From Mycolicibacterium bacteremicum (lineage in GTDB: Bacteria > Actinomycetota > Actinomycetes > Mycobacteriales > Mycobacteriaceae), in NCBI RefSeq assembly GCF_943913955.1, contig NZ_CALUAE010000012.1, positions 32,545-96,544 on the forward strand: DNA of 64,000 nucleotides. Direction: 5' to 3'. Below, in pieces: positions 32,797 through 41,833 of the stretch (position 1 is its first letter; each line of letters starts with the position of its first letter). The translations under genes were made by a program, and so were the position numbers. The notes below the pieces were generated by a model. It was not told the DNA's origin. It ran no database searches and was given only the letters and a program-made list of their open reading frames with translations.

Positions 32797-34989
32797 ATGT
32801 CCCGTTTCCTGTTCGCCGTGGGCGGCTTCAGCTTCCGCCGCCGCTGGCTCGTGCTCGGCACCTGGCTGGTGGTCCTGCTCGGCGTCGCAGCCGCATTCAT
32901 CGGGTTCCGCGGGGAACCCAGCGACAACTTCACCATCCCCGGCACCGAGTCCCAACGTGCCGTCGAACAACTGCAGACAAAACTGCCCGCCTACAGCGGC
33001 GCGCAGACGCAGATCACGTTCGCCGCGCCCGAGGGCCGGGTGGTCTCCGATCCCGGACTGGCCCCGGCCATCGAACGGGCGGTGGCCGACCTGGGTTCGA
33101 TCCCCGACATCGCCGCCGCCGCGGGGCCCGGCCAGACCGGCCAGGTATCCCCCGACGGCCGCGTCGCACTCGGCACCGTCCAGTGGCGTGCCCCCATCGG
33201 CGAGGTGAGCGATTCCGCGTTGACCGCCCTCGAAGACGCCATGAAGCCCGCCCAGGAGGCCGGTCTGCAGGTGGAGTACTCCGGTGCGGTCTTCCCCGGC
33301 TACAAGGTGGCCGTCCCGCACCTTCCCGAGATCATCGGTATCAGCGTGGCGTTCCTGGTCCTGCTGATCACCTTCGGATCCGTCGTCGCGGCCGGCCTGC
33401 CGATCCTGACCGCCGCCGTCGGCGTCGGAATCGGCGCGCTGGGCATCTTCATCTCCGCCGCCGTCATCGACATGCCCACGGCCGCCCTCTCGCTGGCGCT
33501 CATGCTGGGGCTGTCCTGCGGAATCGACTACGCGCTGTTCATCCTGAACCGCTACCGCAACAACCTGCTGCTGCTCAAGCCCCGGGAGGAGGCCGCCGCC
33601 CTGGCGGCCGGCACCGCGGGCGGTTCGGTCGTGTTCGCCGCGCTGACGGTCGTGATCGCGCTGTGCGGTCTGGCGGTCGTCGGCATCCCGTTCCTCACCT
33701 ACATGGGTGTGGCCGCGGCGGTGTCGGTGTTCATCGCCATGCTCATCGCGCTGACCCTGCTGCCGGCCCTGTTCGGGTTCGCCGGCGGCAAGGTGGCGAA
33801 GTTCATCGAACCGCCGCTGCAGCCGGGCCGTCCCAAGGAGGTCGCCCAGGTCGCGGCCTACACCCCGCAACGCACTCTCGGTGCCGCCTGGGCCCGGTTC
33901 GTGGTGCGGTTTCGCACACCGCTCCTGGTCGCTGGGTCGGCGGCGCTGGTCGTCATCGGATTACCCGCGCTGGGAATGCATCTCGGCCTGCCCAGCGGAT
34001 CATCGCAGCCGGAGTCCAACACCTCGCGCCAGGCCTATGACCTGACCGCCGAACATCTCGGCCCCGGGTTCAACGGGCCGCTGCTGGTGGTTGCCGACAT
34101 CTCCCAGGCCACCGACCCGAACGCCGCACAGACCATCGCGGCCAACATCGACCGCGAGCCCGGCGTGGTCGCGGCCATCCCGGCGGGCGGTGACCAGCGC
34201 ACGGCGCTGATCCAGGTGATCCCCGAGACCGGCCCCAACGACACCGCGACCGCGGATCTGGTCAACAAGATCCGGGCCGACCGCGACGCGATCCAAGCGG
34301 GCACCGGCGCGAACTTCCTCGTCGGCGGCACCACCGCGTCCAATATCGACACCTCGGACAAACTGGCCACCGCGCTGCCGATCTTCGTGGTGGTGGTGGT
34401 CGGGCTGGCGTTCATCCTGCTGACGGTCGCGTTCCGCGCCGCGCTGGTGCCGCTGACCTCCATCGTCGGCTTCCTGCTCTCGGTGTTCGCGGCCATGGGT
34501 GTTCAGGTGGCCGTCTTCCAATGGGGTTGGGGCGCAAGCCTGCTCGGTATCACCCCCGGCGAGACCATCAGCTTCCTGCCGATCATCGTGCTGGCCATCA
34601 TCTTCGGGTTGTCCAGCGACTACGAGGTGTTCGTGGTGTCGCGGATCAAGGAGGAACTGGGCCGCACCGAGGATGCCACCGCCGCGGTACGCAGCGGGCT
34701 GGGCCTGTCCGCGCGGGTGGTGACGGCGGCCGCCCTGATCATGTTCGGTGTGTTCATCGCTTTCGTGGCGGGCAGCGACCCGATCATCAAATCCGTCGGT
34801 CTGACCCTCGCGGTCGGTGTCTTCCTCGACGCGTTCGTGGTGCGGCTGACGCTGATCCCGGCGGTCATGGCGATGCTGGGCGACCGGATGTGGGCGCACT
34901 CCCGGTGGTTCGACAAGTACGTCCCCGACCTCGATATCGAGGGCACCAAGCTGGAGGCCGAGCACCGCGCGCCGGTCCCGGCGCGCTGA
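32797..34989 (+). CDS. MMPL family RND transporter
   Basis: The 730-residue protein has the MMPL layout: helix 1 (RRRWLVLGTWLVVLLGVAA), a periplasmic domain, helices 2-6, a second periplasmic domain, and helices 8-12. Both halves keep the proton-relay Asp-Tyr pairs of MmpL3-type pumps: D244-Y245 in CGIDYALF and D608-Y609 in SSDYEVF. It is shorter than MmpL3, lacking a long C-terminal tail, like many actinobacterial MMPL exporters. GGAG precedes the ATG. It ends 2 bp before the convergent response regulator gene. The cargo is unknown; lipids or drugs are usual. Confidence 0.92.
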   Translation: MSRFLFAVGGFSFRRRWLVLGTWLVVLLGVAAAFIGFRGEPSDNFTIPGTESQRAVEQLQTKLPAYSGAQTQITFAAPEGRVVSDPGLAPAIERAVADLGSIPDIAAAAGPGQTGQVSPDGRVALGTVQWRAPIGEVSDSALTALEDAMKPAQEAGLQVEYSGAVFPGYKVAVPHLPEIIGISVAFLVLLITFGSVVAAGLPILTAAVGVGIGALGIFISAAVIDMPTAALSLALMLGLSCGIDYALFILNRYRNNLLLLKPREEAAALAAGTAGGSVVFAALTVVIALCGLAVVGIPFLTYMGVAAAVSVFIAMLIALTLLPALFGFAGGKVAKFIEPPLQPGRPKEVAQVAAYTPQRTLGAAWARFVVRFRTPLLVAGSAALVVIGLPALGMHLGLPSGSSQPESNTSRQAYDLTAEHLGPGFNGPLLVVADISQATDPNAAQTIAANIDREPGVVAAIPAGGDQRTALIQVIPETGPNDTATADLVNKIRADRDAIQAGTGANFLVGGTTASNIDTSDKLATALPIFVVVVVGLAFILLTVAFRAALVPLTSIVGFLLSVFAAMGVQVAVFQWGWGASLLGITPGETISFLPIIVLAIIFGLSSDYEVFVVSRIKEELGRTEDATAAVRSGLGLSARVVTAAALIMFGVFIAFVAGSDPIIKSVGLTLAVGVFLDAFVVRLTLIPAVMAMLGDRMWAHSRWFDKYVPDLDIEGTKLEAEHRAPVPAR

Positions 34990-34991
34990 GG

Positions 34992-35639
34992 TCAGCCGCG
35001 CAGGTAGGCCAACACCGCGAGGACCCGTCGGTGCTGCTCACCGTCGGGCGGCAGTCCGAGCTTGGCGAAGATGTTGGTGACGTGCTTTTCCACGGCACCA
35101 TCGGTGATCACCAGAGTGCGCGCGATGTTGGTGTTCGAGCGGCCCTCGGCCATCGACGCCAGCACCTCCTGCTCGCGCAGGGTCAGCTGCCGCAACGGGT
35201 CGTCGCGGCGGCGGCGCACCAGAAGCTGGGCGACGACATCGGGATCGAGCACCGTGCCGCCGGAGGCCACCCGGGCGACGGCGTCGAGGAACTCGCCGAC
35301 GGCCACCACGCGGTCCTTGAGCAGATACCCCACCGCACCCGCGCCATCGGCCAGCAGGTCGTCGGCGTAGGACACCTCGACGTACTGCGAAAGCACCAGG
35401 ATCGGCGACCGCGCGACCAGCCGGCGGGCCTGCACCGCCGCCCGCAGCCCCTCATCGGTGTGCGACGGCGGCATCCGGACATCCACCACGGACACATCGG
35501 GCCGGTGTGTGCCGATGGCGTCCACCAGCGCCGGACCGTCCCCGACCGCGGCCACCACCTCGTGCCCGTTCTCGGTGAGAAGCCGGATCAGCCCCTCCCG
35601 CAACAGGACCGAATCATCGGCGACCACCACTCTCAGCAC
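34992..35639 (-). CDS. NarL/LuxR-type response regulator
   Basis: The 215-residue protein has a receiver domain (VVVADDSVLLREGL; phospho-acceptor Asp in VSVVDVRMPP; Lys in GYLLKDRV) and a LuxR helix-turn-helix (LTLREQEVLASMAEGRSNTN, then VEKHVTNIFAKLGL). The GTG at 35639 lies inside the end of the kinase gene (7-bp overlap, 35633-35639) with GGAG upstream. It is the partner of that histidine kinase. Its targets may include its own operon or the convergent MMPL gene, but nothing in the sequence shows this. Confidence 0.92.
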   Translation of the reverse strand: MLRVVVADDSVLLREGLIRLLTENGHEVVAAVGDGPALVDAIGTHRPDVSVVDVRMPPSHTDEGLRAAVQARRLVARSPILVLSQYVEVSYADDLLADGAGAVGYLLKDRVVAVGEFLDAVARVASGGTVLDPDVVAQLLVRRRRDDPLRQLTLREQEVLASMAEGRSNTNIARTLVITDGAVEKHVTNIFAKLGLPPDGEQHRRVLAVLAYLRG

Positions 35640-36919
35640 GGCAGCTCCACCCGGATCGTCGTCGGCCCACCGTCCGGGCTGATCACGTCCAGTGTGCCGC
35701 CCGCACCCAGGATGCGGTCGGCCAGGCCGGCCAGACCGTGCCCCTTGGCCACGTGCGCACCCCCGTCGCCGTCGTCGACGATCTCCACGCCGACGCGGAC
35801 CGGACCGCGCGCCACCGTGACCCAGCAGGTCGTGGCGGCGCTGTGCTTGGCGACGTTGGTCAGTGCCTCGGCCACCGCGAAGTACACCGCCGTCTCGACC
35901 GCGGCGTCGAGGCGGCCCTGCGGGGTTCCCAGCGCCGGGTCCACCGCCAGCTCCACCGGTACGGTGCACCGGATGGCCAGTGCGGCAAGCGCACTCGGCA
36001 GGCCACGATCGGTCAGCACCGGCGGGGCGATGCCGCGCGAGAGCGCCCGCAGTTCGTTGAGTGTCTCCTGGGTCTGGGCGATCGCCTCATCGAGGGTGTC
36101 GCGGCCCGGTCCGGGTTCGGTGTGTGCGCGGGCCCGGCCCAGATCCATCGCGAGCCGGATCAGTCGCTGCTGCGGCCCGTCGTGGATATCGCGCTCCAGG
36201 CGCCGCAGCGCGTGCGCCTCCGCCGATGCCGCGGCCGACTTCTGTTCTGTCAGAACGGTGATCGTCTGGCGCATCTCGGCCACCCCGGTGAGCAACACCC
36301 GCGCGAACGCCGCCTCCAGCAGTGCGCAGCCCCGCACGATGAGCGGCAGGGTGATCAGACAGAACACCCCGATGGCGGTCTGGAAGCCGATGCGCGCGAC
36401 GGCGCTGTCACCGAGACCGACCAGCTGCGCGAGCGACTGATTGTCCGGCCCACGCGGAATCGCCCAGTCCCACAGCACCGTCAGGGTGCCGCCCACCGCG
36501 ACCGCCCACCAGCTCACCACCACGCAGAAGGTGAACACCGAGACCGGGAAGCGCGCCAACGCGTGCGTCACATCCAACCAGGACTGGGCGTCGGCGAGCG
36601 GGTTGACCATCCGTTTCCAGAAGCCGGACCCGGGTGGGGCCTTGCGGTAGTCGGGCCGAGTGCGCTCGGTGTGGATGACCGCGGGGTACCGGAAGCGTTC
36701 CATATCGGCGAGGACGCGGGCGATCAGCACCGTGCCGACGATGACGGGCACGCCGATGGCCACCACCAAAGTCCCCAACCCGGCCGATAATCCGGTGACG
36801 GCGAAGCAGAAGCTGGTGATGGCCAGGGGAAAGCCGAGCAGGACGTATCCGGTGTCGACGCCGAGCTGGCGGATCACCCCGGTGGGTGGCGCGGTGGTCA
36901 CGATGTCGACGCTAGGCAT
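35633..36919 (-). CDS. NarL-type membrane sensor histidine kinase
   Basis: The 428-residue protein has four membrane segments in an N-terminal putative sensor domain (about 20-220). The HisKA_3 dimerisation domain carries ERDIHDGPQQRL with the phosphorylated His. The ATPase domain has AVAEALTNVAKHS (N box), VEIVDDGDGG and GHGLAGLADR. This sensor/HisKA_3 pattern is common in actinobacteria, where the signal is often envelope stress or antibiotics. It overlaps its response regulator by 7 bp. It lies beyond a strong terminator (36985-37021), so it must have its own promoter in 36920-36984. Confidence 0.92.
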   Translation of the reverse strand: MPSVDIVTTAPPTGVIRQLGVDTGYVLLGFPLAITSFCFAVTGLSAGLGTLVVAIGVPVIVGTVLIARVLADMERFRYPAVIHTERTRPDYRKAPPGSGFWKRMVNPLADAQSWLDVTHALARFPVSVFTFCVVVSWWAVAVGGTLTVLWDWAIPRGPDNQSLAQLVGLGDSAVARIGFQTAIGVFCLITLPLIVRGCALLEAAFARVLLTGVAEMRQTITVLTEQKSAAASAEAHALRRLERDIHDGPQQRLIRLAMDLGRARAHTEPGPGRDTLDEAIAQTQETLNELRALSRGIAPPVLTDRGLPSALAALAIRCTVPVELAVDPALGTPQGRLDAAVETAVYFAVAEALTNVAKHSAATTCWVTVARGPVRVGVEIVDDGDGGAHVAKGHGLAGLADRILGAGGTLDVISPDGGPTTIRVELPC

Positions 36920-36984
36920 CTGCCGGTCTCACCCCCATCCCGTGCGCCTGCCTGTTCAGGGTAGGGCTGGCCCCACCCCGACAT

Positions 36985-37021
36985 GGCACGAGGGCGCCCG
37001 CGGTGCGGGCGCCCTCGTGCC
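36985..37021. terminator. Perfect 17-bp hairpin terminator
   Basis: A perfect 17-bp stem (36985-37001 with 37005-37021) closes a GGT loop. It starts 11 nt past the stop of the small secreted gene at 37033 (minus strand) and insulates the kinase/regulator operon. There is no T-tract. Confidence 0.75.
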
Positions 37022-37032
37022 AGGGGGTCGGG

Positions 37033-37248
37033 TCAGTGCCGTACCGAGGTGTCGACCTGGGGCACCTTCACGGTCGGGAACAGCTGGTCCCGCCAGGGGT
37101 AGTAGTCATTGTCATCGTCGTAGTAGATACCGCCGGGGGCCTGCGGAAGCATGTGCACCGGCGCCTCGGCCTGCGCGGGCCCGGCCAAACCGACGACCGC
37201 CGCGGTGAACGCTCCGGCGATGATGCCCGCCAATCCGATCTTCTTCAT
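37033..37248 (-). CDS. Small secreted acidic protein (71 aa)
   Basis: The frame encodes MKKIGLAGIIAGAFTAAVVG and onward: a signal peptide cleaved near AQAEAPVH and a 43-residue mature part with IYYDDDNDYYPW, rich in Asp and Tyr. There are no cysteines. I recognise no family. GAGG lies 9 nt before the ATG at 37248. It is followed by a strong hairpin terminator, which supports a real transcript. The Asp cluster could bind a metal, but that is a guess. Confidence 0.68.
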   Translation of the reverse strand: MKKIGLAGIIAGAFTAAVVGLAGPAQAEAPVHMLPQAPGGIYYDDDNDYYPWRDQLFPTVKVPQVDTSVRH

Positions 37249-37325
37249 CGCTCTTCGCCTCTTCCATCTGACTGCCGCTGCGATACCGGCTACAACCGTC
37301 GGCCGGCCCGTTTTCTTCCCGACGG

Positions 37326-38717
37326 TCAGCCGTAGAGATGCAGTGCCTGCGCTGTGTACGTGGCGATCTCGCCGGCGAGGGGCCCGACGGGTGGCCCGCC
37401 GGGCTGGTGGATGACGTTGGCGAGCACCACCACATAGGTGTCCGATCCCGGGTCGATCCACAGGGAGGTGCCGGTGAACCCGGTATGGCCGAAACTGCCC
37501 ACCGGGAACAGCGCGCCGCGCGGGCTGGAATGGGGCGTGTCGATATCCCAGCCGAGTCCGCGTACGTCGGCATCGGCGAGCCGGTATCCGCTGGTCATCA
37601 GCTCCGTGGAGGCCTGCGTCAGCGGGAAGGGACTGGGCCGGCCGGCCAGCCGGTCCAGCAATGCCTGGGCGAACCGTCCCACATCGGCGGCCGTGGTGAA
37701 GACACCGGCACTGCCCGTGGCGCCACCCATCCGGCGGGCGGTCGGGTCGTGCACGGTGCCCCGCAGCAGATGCCCGAAGTCGGGATTGAGTCCGGGGGTG
37801 TCCCCGTCGCGGGCGGTGGGCGCGACACGCGTCAGCAGGTCGGTGTCCCAACTACCGGCCGGGCAGTGCCCGGGCCGGGGCCCGTCCGGGTCGGGAACGA
37901 TCGCGGTGCCGCGAACCCGGTGCGGCCCACACGCTTTGGCGACCGGGAGGTAGCGGGTCTCGGTCATACCGAGCGGGCCGAACACGCTGCTCTGCACGTG
38001 CTCGTCGATGGCGCGGCCGGTGAGCTTCTCGACGATCGCGCCCAGCAGGATGAACCCGATATCGGAGTAGTGGAAGCTCCGGCCCGGTTCGCCGACCACC
38101 CAGGCGCCCTGGGCCCTCCGGATACCCTCGGCCTTGTCCGCCCGGTCCAGCCCCCACGGGCCGTCGAGGCTGAGATCGCCGGCGATACCGGACGAGTGGG
38201 TGAGCAGCATCTGCACCGTGACCTGTGCGCGGCGCGGATCCCCGGTCGGGTTGAACCCGGGCAGGTAGGTCTGCACCGGCTCGTCGAGCCCAATCCTGCC
38301 CTGTTCGTGCAACTGCATGACCACCGTCGTCGTGGCGATGCTCTTGGTCAGGGAAGCCAGGTCGAAGATCGTGTCGGTGGTCATCGGCTCGGCCGCACCC
38401 GGGTTGCCGTCCAGTCCCGGTTCGGTCGCGAGCCTGCGTTGGCCGAAGGCCCGCCGGAAGACGATCTGGCCGGCGTGCCCGATCTGGACCACCGCGCCGG
38501 GCAGCCGGTGCGCCGCGATCGCGTCGTCGACGGCAGCACCCACCGGTGCGAACTCGGCGGGGGTGACGGCGGCGGGTGCCGGTGCGGCGAGACGCGGCGT
38601 ACCGACCGGTGCTGCCGCGCTGGATGCCGGCGGGCCGGGCGCGGGTCGATCCGGCGCACCGCAGGCCGCCGCGGCGAGAATGGCGCCGACGGCGCAGAGC
38701 CGGCGTAGCTGTGTCAT
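37326..38717 (-). CDS. Serine beta-lactamase-like lipoprotein (esterase/DD-peptidase family)
   Basis: The 463-residue protein has a signal with a lipobox-like end (AILAAAACGA, Cys about 20) and the beta-lactamase/transpeptidase-like fold. The nucleophile motif is SLTK (Ser122, Lys125 in ASLTKSIATTT), YSD is the second motif (FHYSDIG), and GHTG is the third (GSFGHTGFTG). Family members include class C-like esterases and peptidoglycan-related hydrolases; true beta-lactamase activity is not implied. A Pro/Ala-rich linker follows the lipobox. It is divergent from a TetR gene with 102 bp between them. Confidence 0.87.
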   Translation of the reverse strand: MTQLRRLCAVGAILAAAACGAPDRPAPGPPASSAAAPVGTPRLAAPAPAAVTPAEFAPVGAAVDDAIAAHRLPGAVVQIGHAGQIVFRRAFGQRRLATEPGLDGNPGAAEPMTTDTIFDLASLTKSIATTTVVMQLHEQGRIGLDEPVQTYLPGFNPTGDPRRAQVTVQMLLTHSSGIAGDLSLDGPWGLDRADKAEGIRRAQGAWVVGEPGRSFHYSDIGFILLGAIVEKLTGRAIDEHVQSSVFGPLGMTETRYLPVAKACGPHRVRGTAIVPDPDGPRPGHCPAGSWDTDLLTRVAPTARDGDTPGLNPDFGHLLRGTVHDPTARRMGGATGSAGVFTTAADVGRFAQALLDRLAGRPSPFPLTQASTELMTSGYRLADADVRGLGWDIDTPHSSPRGALFPVGSFGHTGFTGTSLWIDPGSDTYVVVLANVIHQPGGPPVGPLAGEIATYTAQALHLYG

Positions 38718-38819
38718 CGACGGACCAGAACCGGTAGGCAACGATGGTGCAGAGTCGACGACCCCTCGACGCCGACTGCTGCAGGTAGCACTATAAACGA
38801 CTACGTACACAAATGAGAC

Positions 38820-39437
38820 ATGCGAACGCGGGGGTGGAGCTTGTCGGCGAAGTTGCCTCCTGGGCGGCACAACCTGACCCGTGCGCAGGTGGCCGCCGAC
38901 CAACGCAGCCGGATGCTGACCGCCCTGGGTGAGGTCATGCAGGTCAAGGGCTTCGCGGGCACCACGGTGGCCGATATCACCGAGCGCGCCAAGGTCTCCA
39001 AGCAGACGTTCTACGAGCACTACGACAGCAAGCAGGCCTGCTTTCTGGACGCGTATGCGCGCATCCACCACCGGGTCAGCGAGGCGGCGGGCACCCTGCC
39101 GGCCAAGGCCACACCGATGGACGTGTTCAGCGCGGTGCTGACGAACTACCTGGACACGCTGGCCCGCGACCCGGCGATGGCGCGGGTCTATCTCATCGAG
39201 GTCTACGCCGCCGGCCCGGAGGCGCTGCACGCCCGGATGCAGCTGCAGCAGCGCACGGTCGACGGTGTGCAGGGCGTCTTCGGGATCGACACCGAGGAGG
39301 GGCGGTTCGCCTGCCGTGCGCTCGTGGCGGCCATCGCCTCGCTGGTGACCCATGAACTGGCCGACAGTGATTCCGGCGACGTCCGGTCCCTGCACGCCCC
39401 GCTGCTGGCTCTGGCGGCGCGGTTGTTCGACGCCTAA
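38820..39437 (+). CDS. TetR family regulator
   Basis: The 205-residue protein has a TetR DNA-binding domain (RSRMLTALGEVMQVKGFAG, then KVSKQTFYEHYDSKQACFLD) and a helical C-terminal domain. It is divergent from the beta-lactamase-like gene, its most likely target. The gap holds an AT-rich stretch (38785-38815) with TACGTA at its centre. A TTG at 38841 preceded by GGAG is an alternative start. The last 4 bp overlap the convergent ligase gene. Confidence 0.85.
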   Translation: MRTRGWSLSAKLPPGRHNLTRAQVAADQRSRMLTALGEVMQVKGFAGTTVADITERAKVSKQTFYEHYDSKQACFLDAYARIHHRVSEAAGTLPAKATPMDVFSAVLTNYLDTLARDPAMARVYLIEVYAAGPEALHARMQLQQRTVDGVQGVFGIDTEEGRFACRALVAAIASLVTHELADSDSGDVRSLHAPLLALAARLFDA

Positions 39438-40534
39438 CAGCCCTCGACGGTGGCCGCCGCGACCGCGTCGATCACATCGGTGACCTCCCGACGATGTCGC
39501 CAGGCGGCCTGCTGCCGCATTGCGCCGTTGCCGCCGTGCAGAATTCGGCGCATCCCAACCTCGACCAGACCGTCGTCACCGACCGCACGCAACGCGGGGC
39601 CGAGGCGGTCGACGAAGGCCCGCAGCACCTCCTCGGCCGGTGCGGTGTGCCCGGTTGCGTAGGAGTCGACCAGTTCCCCGGTGAGCCCGTCGCGCGCGGA
39701 TCGCCAGAATGCCGCGTCCAGGACGTGCTCGGGAATCCGCGGTGCCGGGACGCCGCGGGCCTCCTCGTCGAGGGCCGTCATCACCGCGGCGCGGGTCAGT
39801 ACGGCATGCAGGACGGTGTCGGCGACGGTCGCCGGCACGTCGGCGACACGGACCTCGACGGTCGGGAAATTCGCCGACGGCCGCACATCCCAATAGACCA
39901 TGCCATCGTCGAGCATCGCGCCGGTGTTCTGCATCACCTGCACGGCGGCGTCGTACTCGGCCGCCGACCCGAAATGCGGTGGCGGTCCGGCACTGGGCCA
40001 CCGAGACCACAGCACATGGCGCCAACTGGCGTGGCCGCTGTCGGCCCCCCGGTAGATCGCCGAGTTGGCGGTCAGCGCCAGCAGCAGCGGCAGCCACGGG
40101 CGCAGCCGGTTGCTCACTGCGATGGCGGTGTCCCGATCCGGAACCGCCACGTGCACATGGCATCCGCTGATGCCCTGCTCGTGGGCGATCATCCCGAATC
40201 GTTCCGCGATGTGGTGGTAACGCGGCTTGTCGGTGATCGGGAAATGCTGCGGCACAGTCGGTGGCAACCCGACGGCGAGCAGGCGCGCGCCCGCGGCATC
40301 GGCGGCCTCGGCGGCGACGCGTCGCAACCGGGTGAGTTGGGCGAGCAGGTCGGCGGCATCGTCGGCGACCTCGGTGGCGGTCTCGACCTGGCAGCTGGTG
40401 AGTTCGAGCTGCAGATCGACCCCGGCGTCCGCCGCGAGGGCGGCCACCCGCCGGTTGAGCGGCACCGGCTCGCCGGACTGCGGGTCGGCGAGCAGGAACT
40501 CCTCCTCGACCCCGAATGTGGGATGGCTGGCCAT
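39434..40534 (-). CDS. YbdK-type carboxylate-amine ligase (GCS2 family)
   Basis: The 366-residue protein belongs to the glutamate-cysteine ligase 2 family. FGVEEEFLL is the ATP/metal site at the N-terminus, and ELTSCQVETAT, CHVHVAVPD and TVEVRVADVP are further conserved blocks. YbdK-type enzymes ligate glutamate to an amine with weak glutamate-cysteine ligase activity; M. tuberculosis Rv0433 is of this type. The true product in mycobacteria is unclear. It ends overlapping the TetR gene by 4 bp. It is divergent from the NDH-like gene. Confidence 0.88.
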   Translation of the reverse strand: MASHPTFGVEEEFLLADPQSGEPVPLNRRVAALAADAGVDLQLELTSCQVETATEVADDAADLLAQLTRLRRVAAEAADAAGARLLAVGLPPTVPQHFPITDKPRYHHIAERFGMIAHEQGISGCHVHVAVPDRDTAIAVSNRLRPWLPLLLALTANSAIYRGADSGHASWRHVLWSRWPSAGPPPHFGSAAEYDAAVQVMQNTGAMLDDGMVYWDVRPSANFPTVEVRVADVPATVADTVLHAVLTRAAVMTALDEEARGVPAPRIPEHVLDAAFWRSARDGLTGELVDSYATGHTAPAEEVLRAFVDRLGPALRAVGDDGLVEVGMRRILHGGNGAMRQQAAWRHRREVTDVIDAVAAATVEGC

Positions 40535-40584
40535 GGTGAGACCTCAGGTGCCCTGATACCGGGTCCGGGAAACATGGCCGCGGG

Positions 40585-40612
40585 CCGTAGCCGGAAGCGG
40601 ACTACGGGTTTT
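40585..40612 (+). terminator. Hairpin with T-tract upstream of the NDH-like gene
   Basis: CCGTAG-CCG-GAAG-CGG-a-CTACGG (40585-40607), nine base pairs with one bulged A and a GAAG tetraloop, is followed by GTTTT. It is an intrinsic-terminator shape but has no plus-strand gene ending close by, so it may act as an attenuator in the leader of the gene at 40679. Confidence 0.5.
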
Positions 40613-40617
40613 CCGTG
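40600..40617 (+). repeat. 18-mer shared with 7900-7917
   Basis: GACTACGGGTTTTCCGTG, identical to the minus-strand copy upstream of the cupin-SDR gene. This copy ends 61 nt before the NDH-like ATG. See the finding on this motif. Confidence 0.8.
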
Positions 40618-40678
40618 GTCCCTGACCCGTACCGCGGGTGACACGGTCGTCATACCAGGACCGAGGAGAGGAATTTCG

Positions 40679-41833
40679 ATGACCACCACCCAGATCGTCG
40701 TCGTCGGCGGCGGATACGCCGGTGTGCTGGCCGCCAACAGGCTGCTGCAACGCGCGGATGTCGACGTCGTGCTGATCAACCCCCGCCCGCAGTTCGTGGA
40801 ACGCATCCGGTTGCACCAGCTGGTCGCCGGCACCGACGACGCGGTGGCCAACTACGCGACGATCCTGTCCGACCGGGTGCGCCTGATCGTCGACAGTGTC
40901 GATCGGATCGACGCCGAATCCGGCAAGGTGCTGCTCGCATCCGGTTCGGCGGTGGCCTATGACCATCTGATCTACGCCGTCGGCAGCACCGCACCGGTGC
41001 CCGCGGCAGTTCCCGGCGCCACCGAATTCGCTTATCCGCTGGGCGAACTGGAGGCGGCCCAGCGGTTGGCCGAGCGGATGGCGAACCTGCCGGCCGCGGC
41101 GCCGATCGTGGTCGTCGGCGGCGGTCTGACCGGTATCGAGGCCGCCTCCGAATTCGCCGAGGCCGGCCGGCCCGTCACACTGGTCACCGATGTGCTCGGG
41201 GGATCCCTGGCCGGCGGTGGCCGCCGGTCGGTGGCCAAGCGGCTGCACAAGCTCGGTGTCACCGTGGTGGAGAACGCCAAGGTGGCCGCCGTCGCCAGCG
41301 ATCACGTGGCGCTGGCGGACGGCCGGAACGTGCCCGCCGCGGTCACGGTGTGGACGGCCGGGTTCGGCGTGCCGACGCTGGCGGCCGCCAGCGGGCTGCC
41401 CACCGACGCGCTGGGACGCCTGCTGACCGACGAGACGCTCACCGCCATCGGCTATCCGGCGATCGTGGCGGCCGGGGATGCGGCCTCCCCGTCGGCGGTT
41501 CCGCTGCGGATGAGCTGCCAGCTCGCCATGCCGCTGGCATCGCACGCCGCCGACACCGTGCTGGCGCATATCGATGGACGGGAGCCCGGCGTGCTGAACC
41601 CGGCCTCGGTGGGACAGTGCATCAGCCTCGGCCGGCATGCGGGCACCATCCAGCTGTCGCGCTTCGACGACACCGCGATCGGCGTGCACATCGGGGGCCG
41701 GCTGGCCGCGACCATCAAGGAATCCGTGTGTGCCGGGACGTTGAGTTTCCTGGCCAAGGAGGCGCGCAAGCCCGGCAGCTACTTCTGGCCCCGGGGCGGC
41801 AAGCGGGCGAAGCGACTGTCGGTTCAGCCGTAG
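40679..41833 (+). CDS. NDH-2-like FAD/NAD(P)-dependent oxidoreductase
   Basis: The 384-residue flavoprotein has two Rossmann dinucleotide motifs: VVVGGGYAGVLAAN at residues 7-20 (FAD) and IVVVGGGLTGIEAASEF near 145 (NAD(P)H). The FAD-binding end motif is AAGDAASP. It is shorter than true type II NADH dehydrogenases and lacks an obvious membrane anchor, so it may be a soluble quinone or dye reductase. GAGGAGAGG precedes the ATG at 40679. The 18-mer shared with the cupin-SDR operon suggests common control. It overlaps the convergent DCC gene by 10 bp. Confidence 0.88.
   Translation: MTTTQIVVVGGGYAGVLAANRLLQRADVDVVLINPRPQFVERIRLHQLVAGTDDAVANYATILSDRVRLIVDSVDRIDAESGKVLLASGSAVAYDHLIYAVGSTAPVPAAVPGATEFAYPLGELEAAQRLAERMANLPAAAPIVVVGGGLTGIEAASEFAEAGRPVTLVTDVLGGSLAGGGRRSVAKRLHKLGVTVVENAKVAAVASDHVALADGRNVPAAVTVWTAGFGVPTLAAASGLPTDALGRLLTDETLTAIGYPAIVAAGDAASPSAVPLRMSCQLAMPLASHAADTVLAHIDGREPGVLNPASVGQCISLGRHAGTIQLSRFDDTAIGVHIGGRLAATIKESVCAGTLSFLAKEARKPGSYFWPRGGKRAKRLSVQP

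Noticed and set aside
37338..38708. Open frame of 456 codons opposite the beta-lactamase-like gene
   Set aside because: Antisense to a gene with SxxK and other active-site motifs; no recognisable domain of its own.
40600..40640. SigF promoter reading of GTTTT with GGGTGA before the NDH-like gene
   Set aside because: The spacing is 24 nt, well outside the 15-17 nt of SigF promoters, and the other copy of the 18-mer has no GGGTA element.
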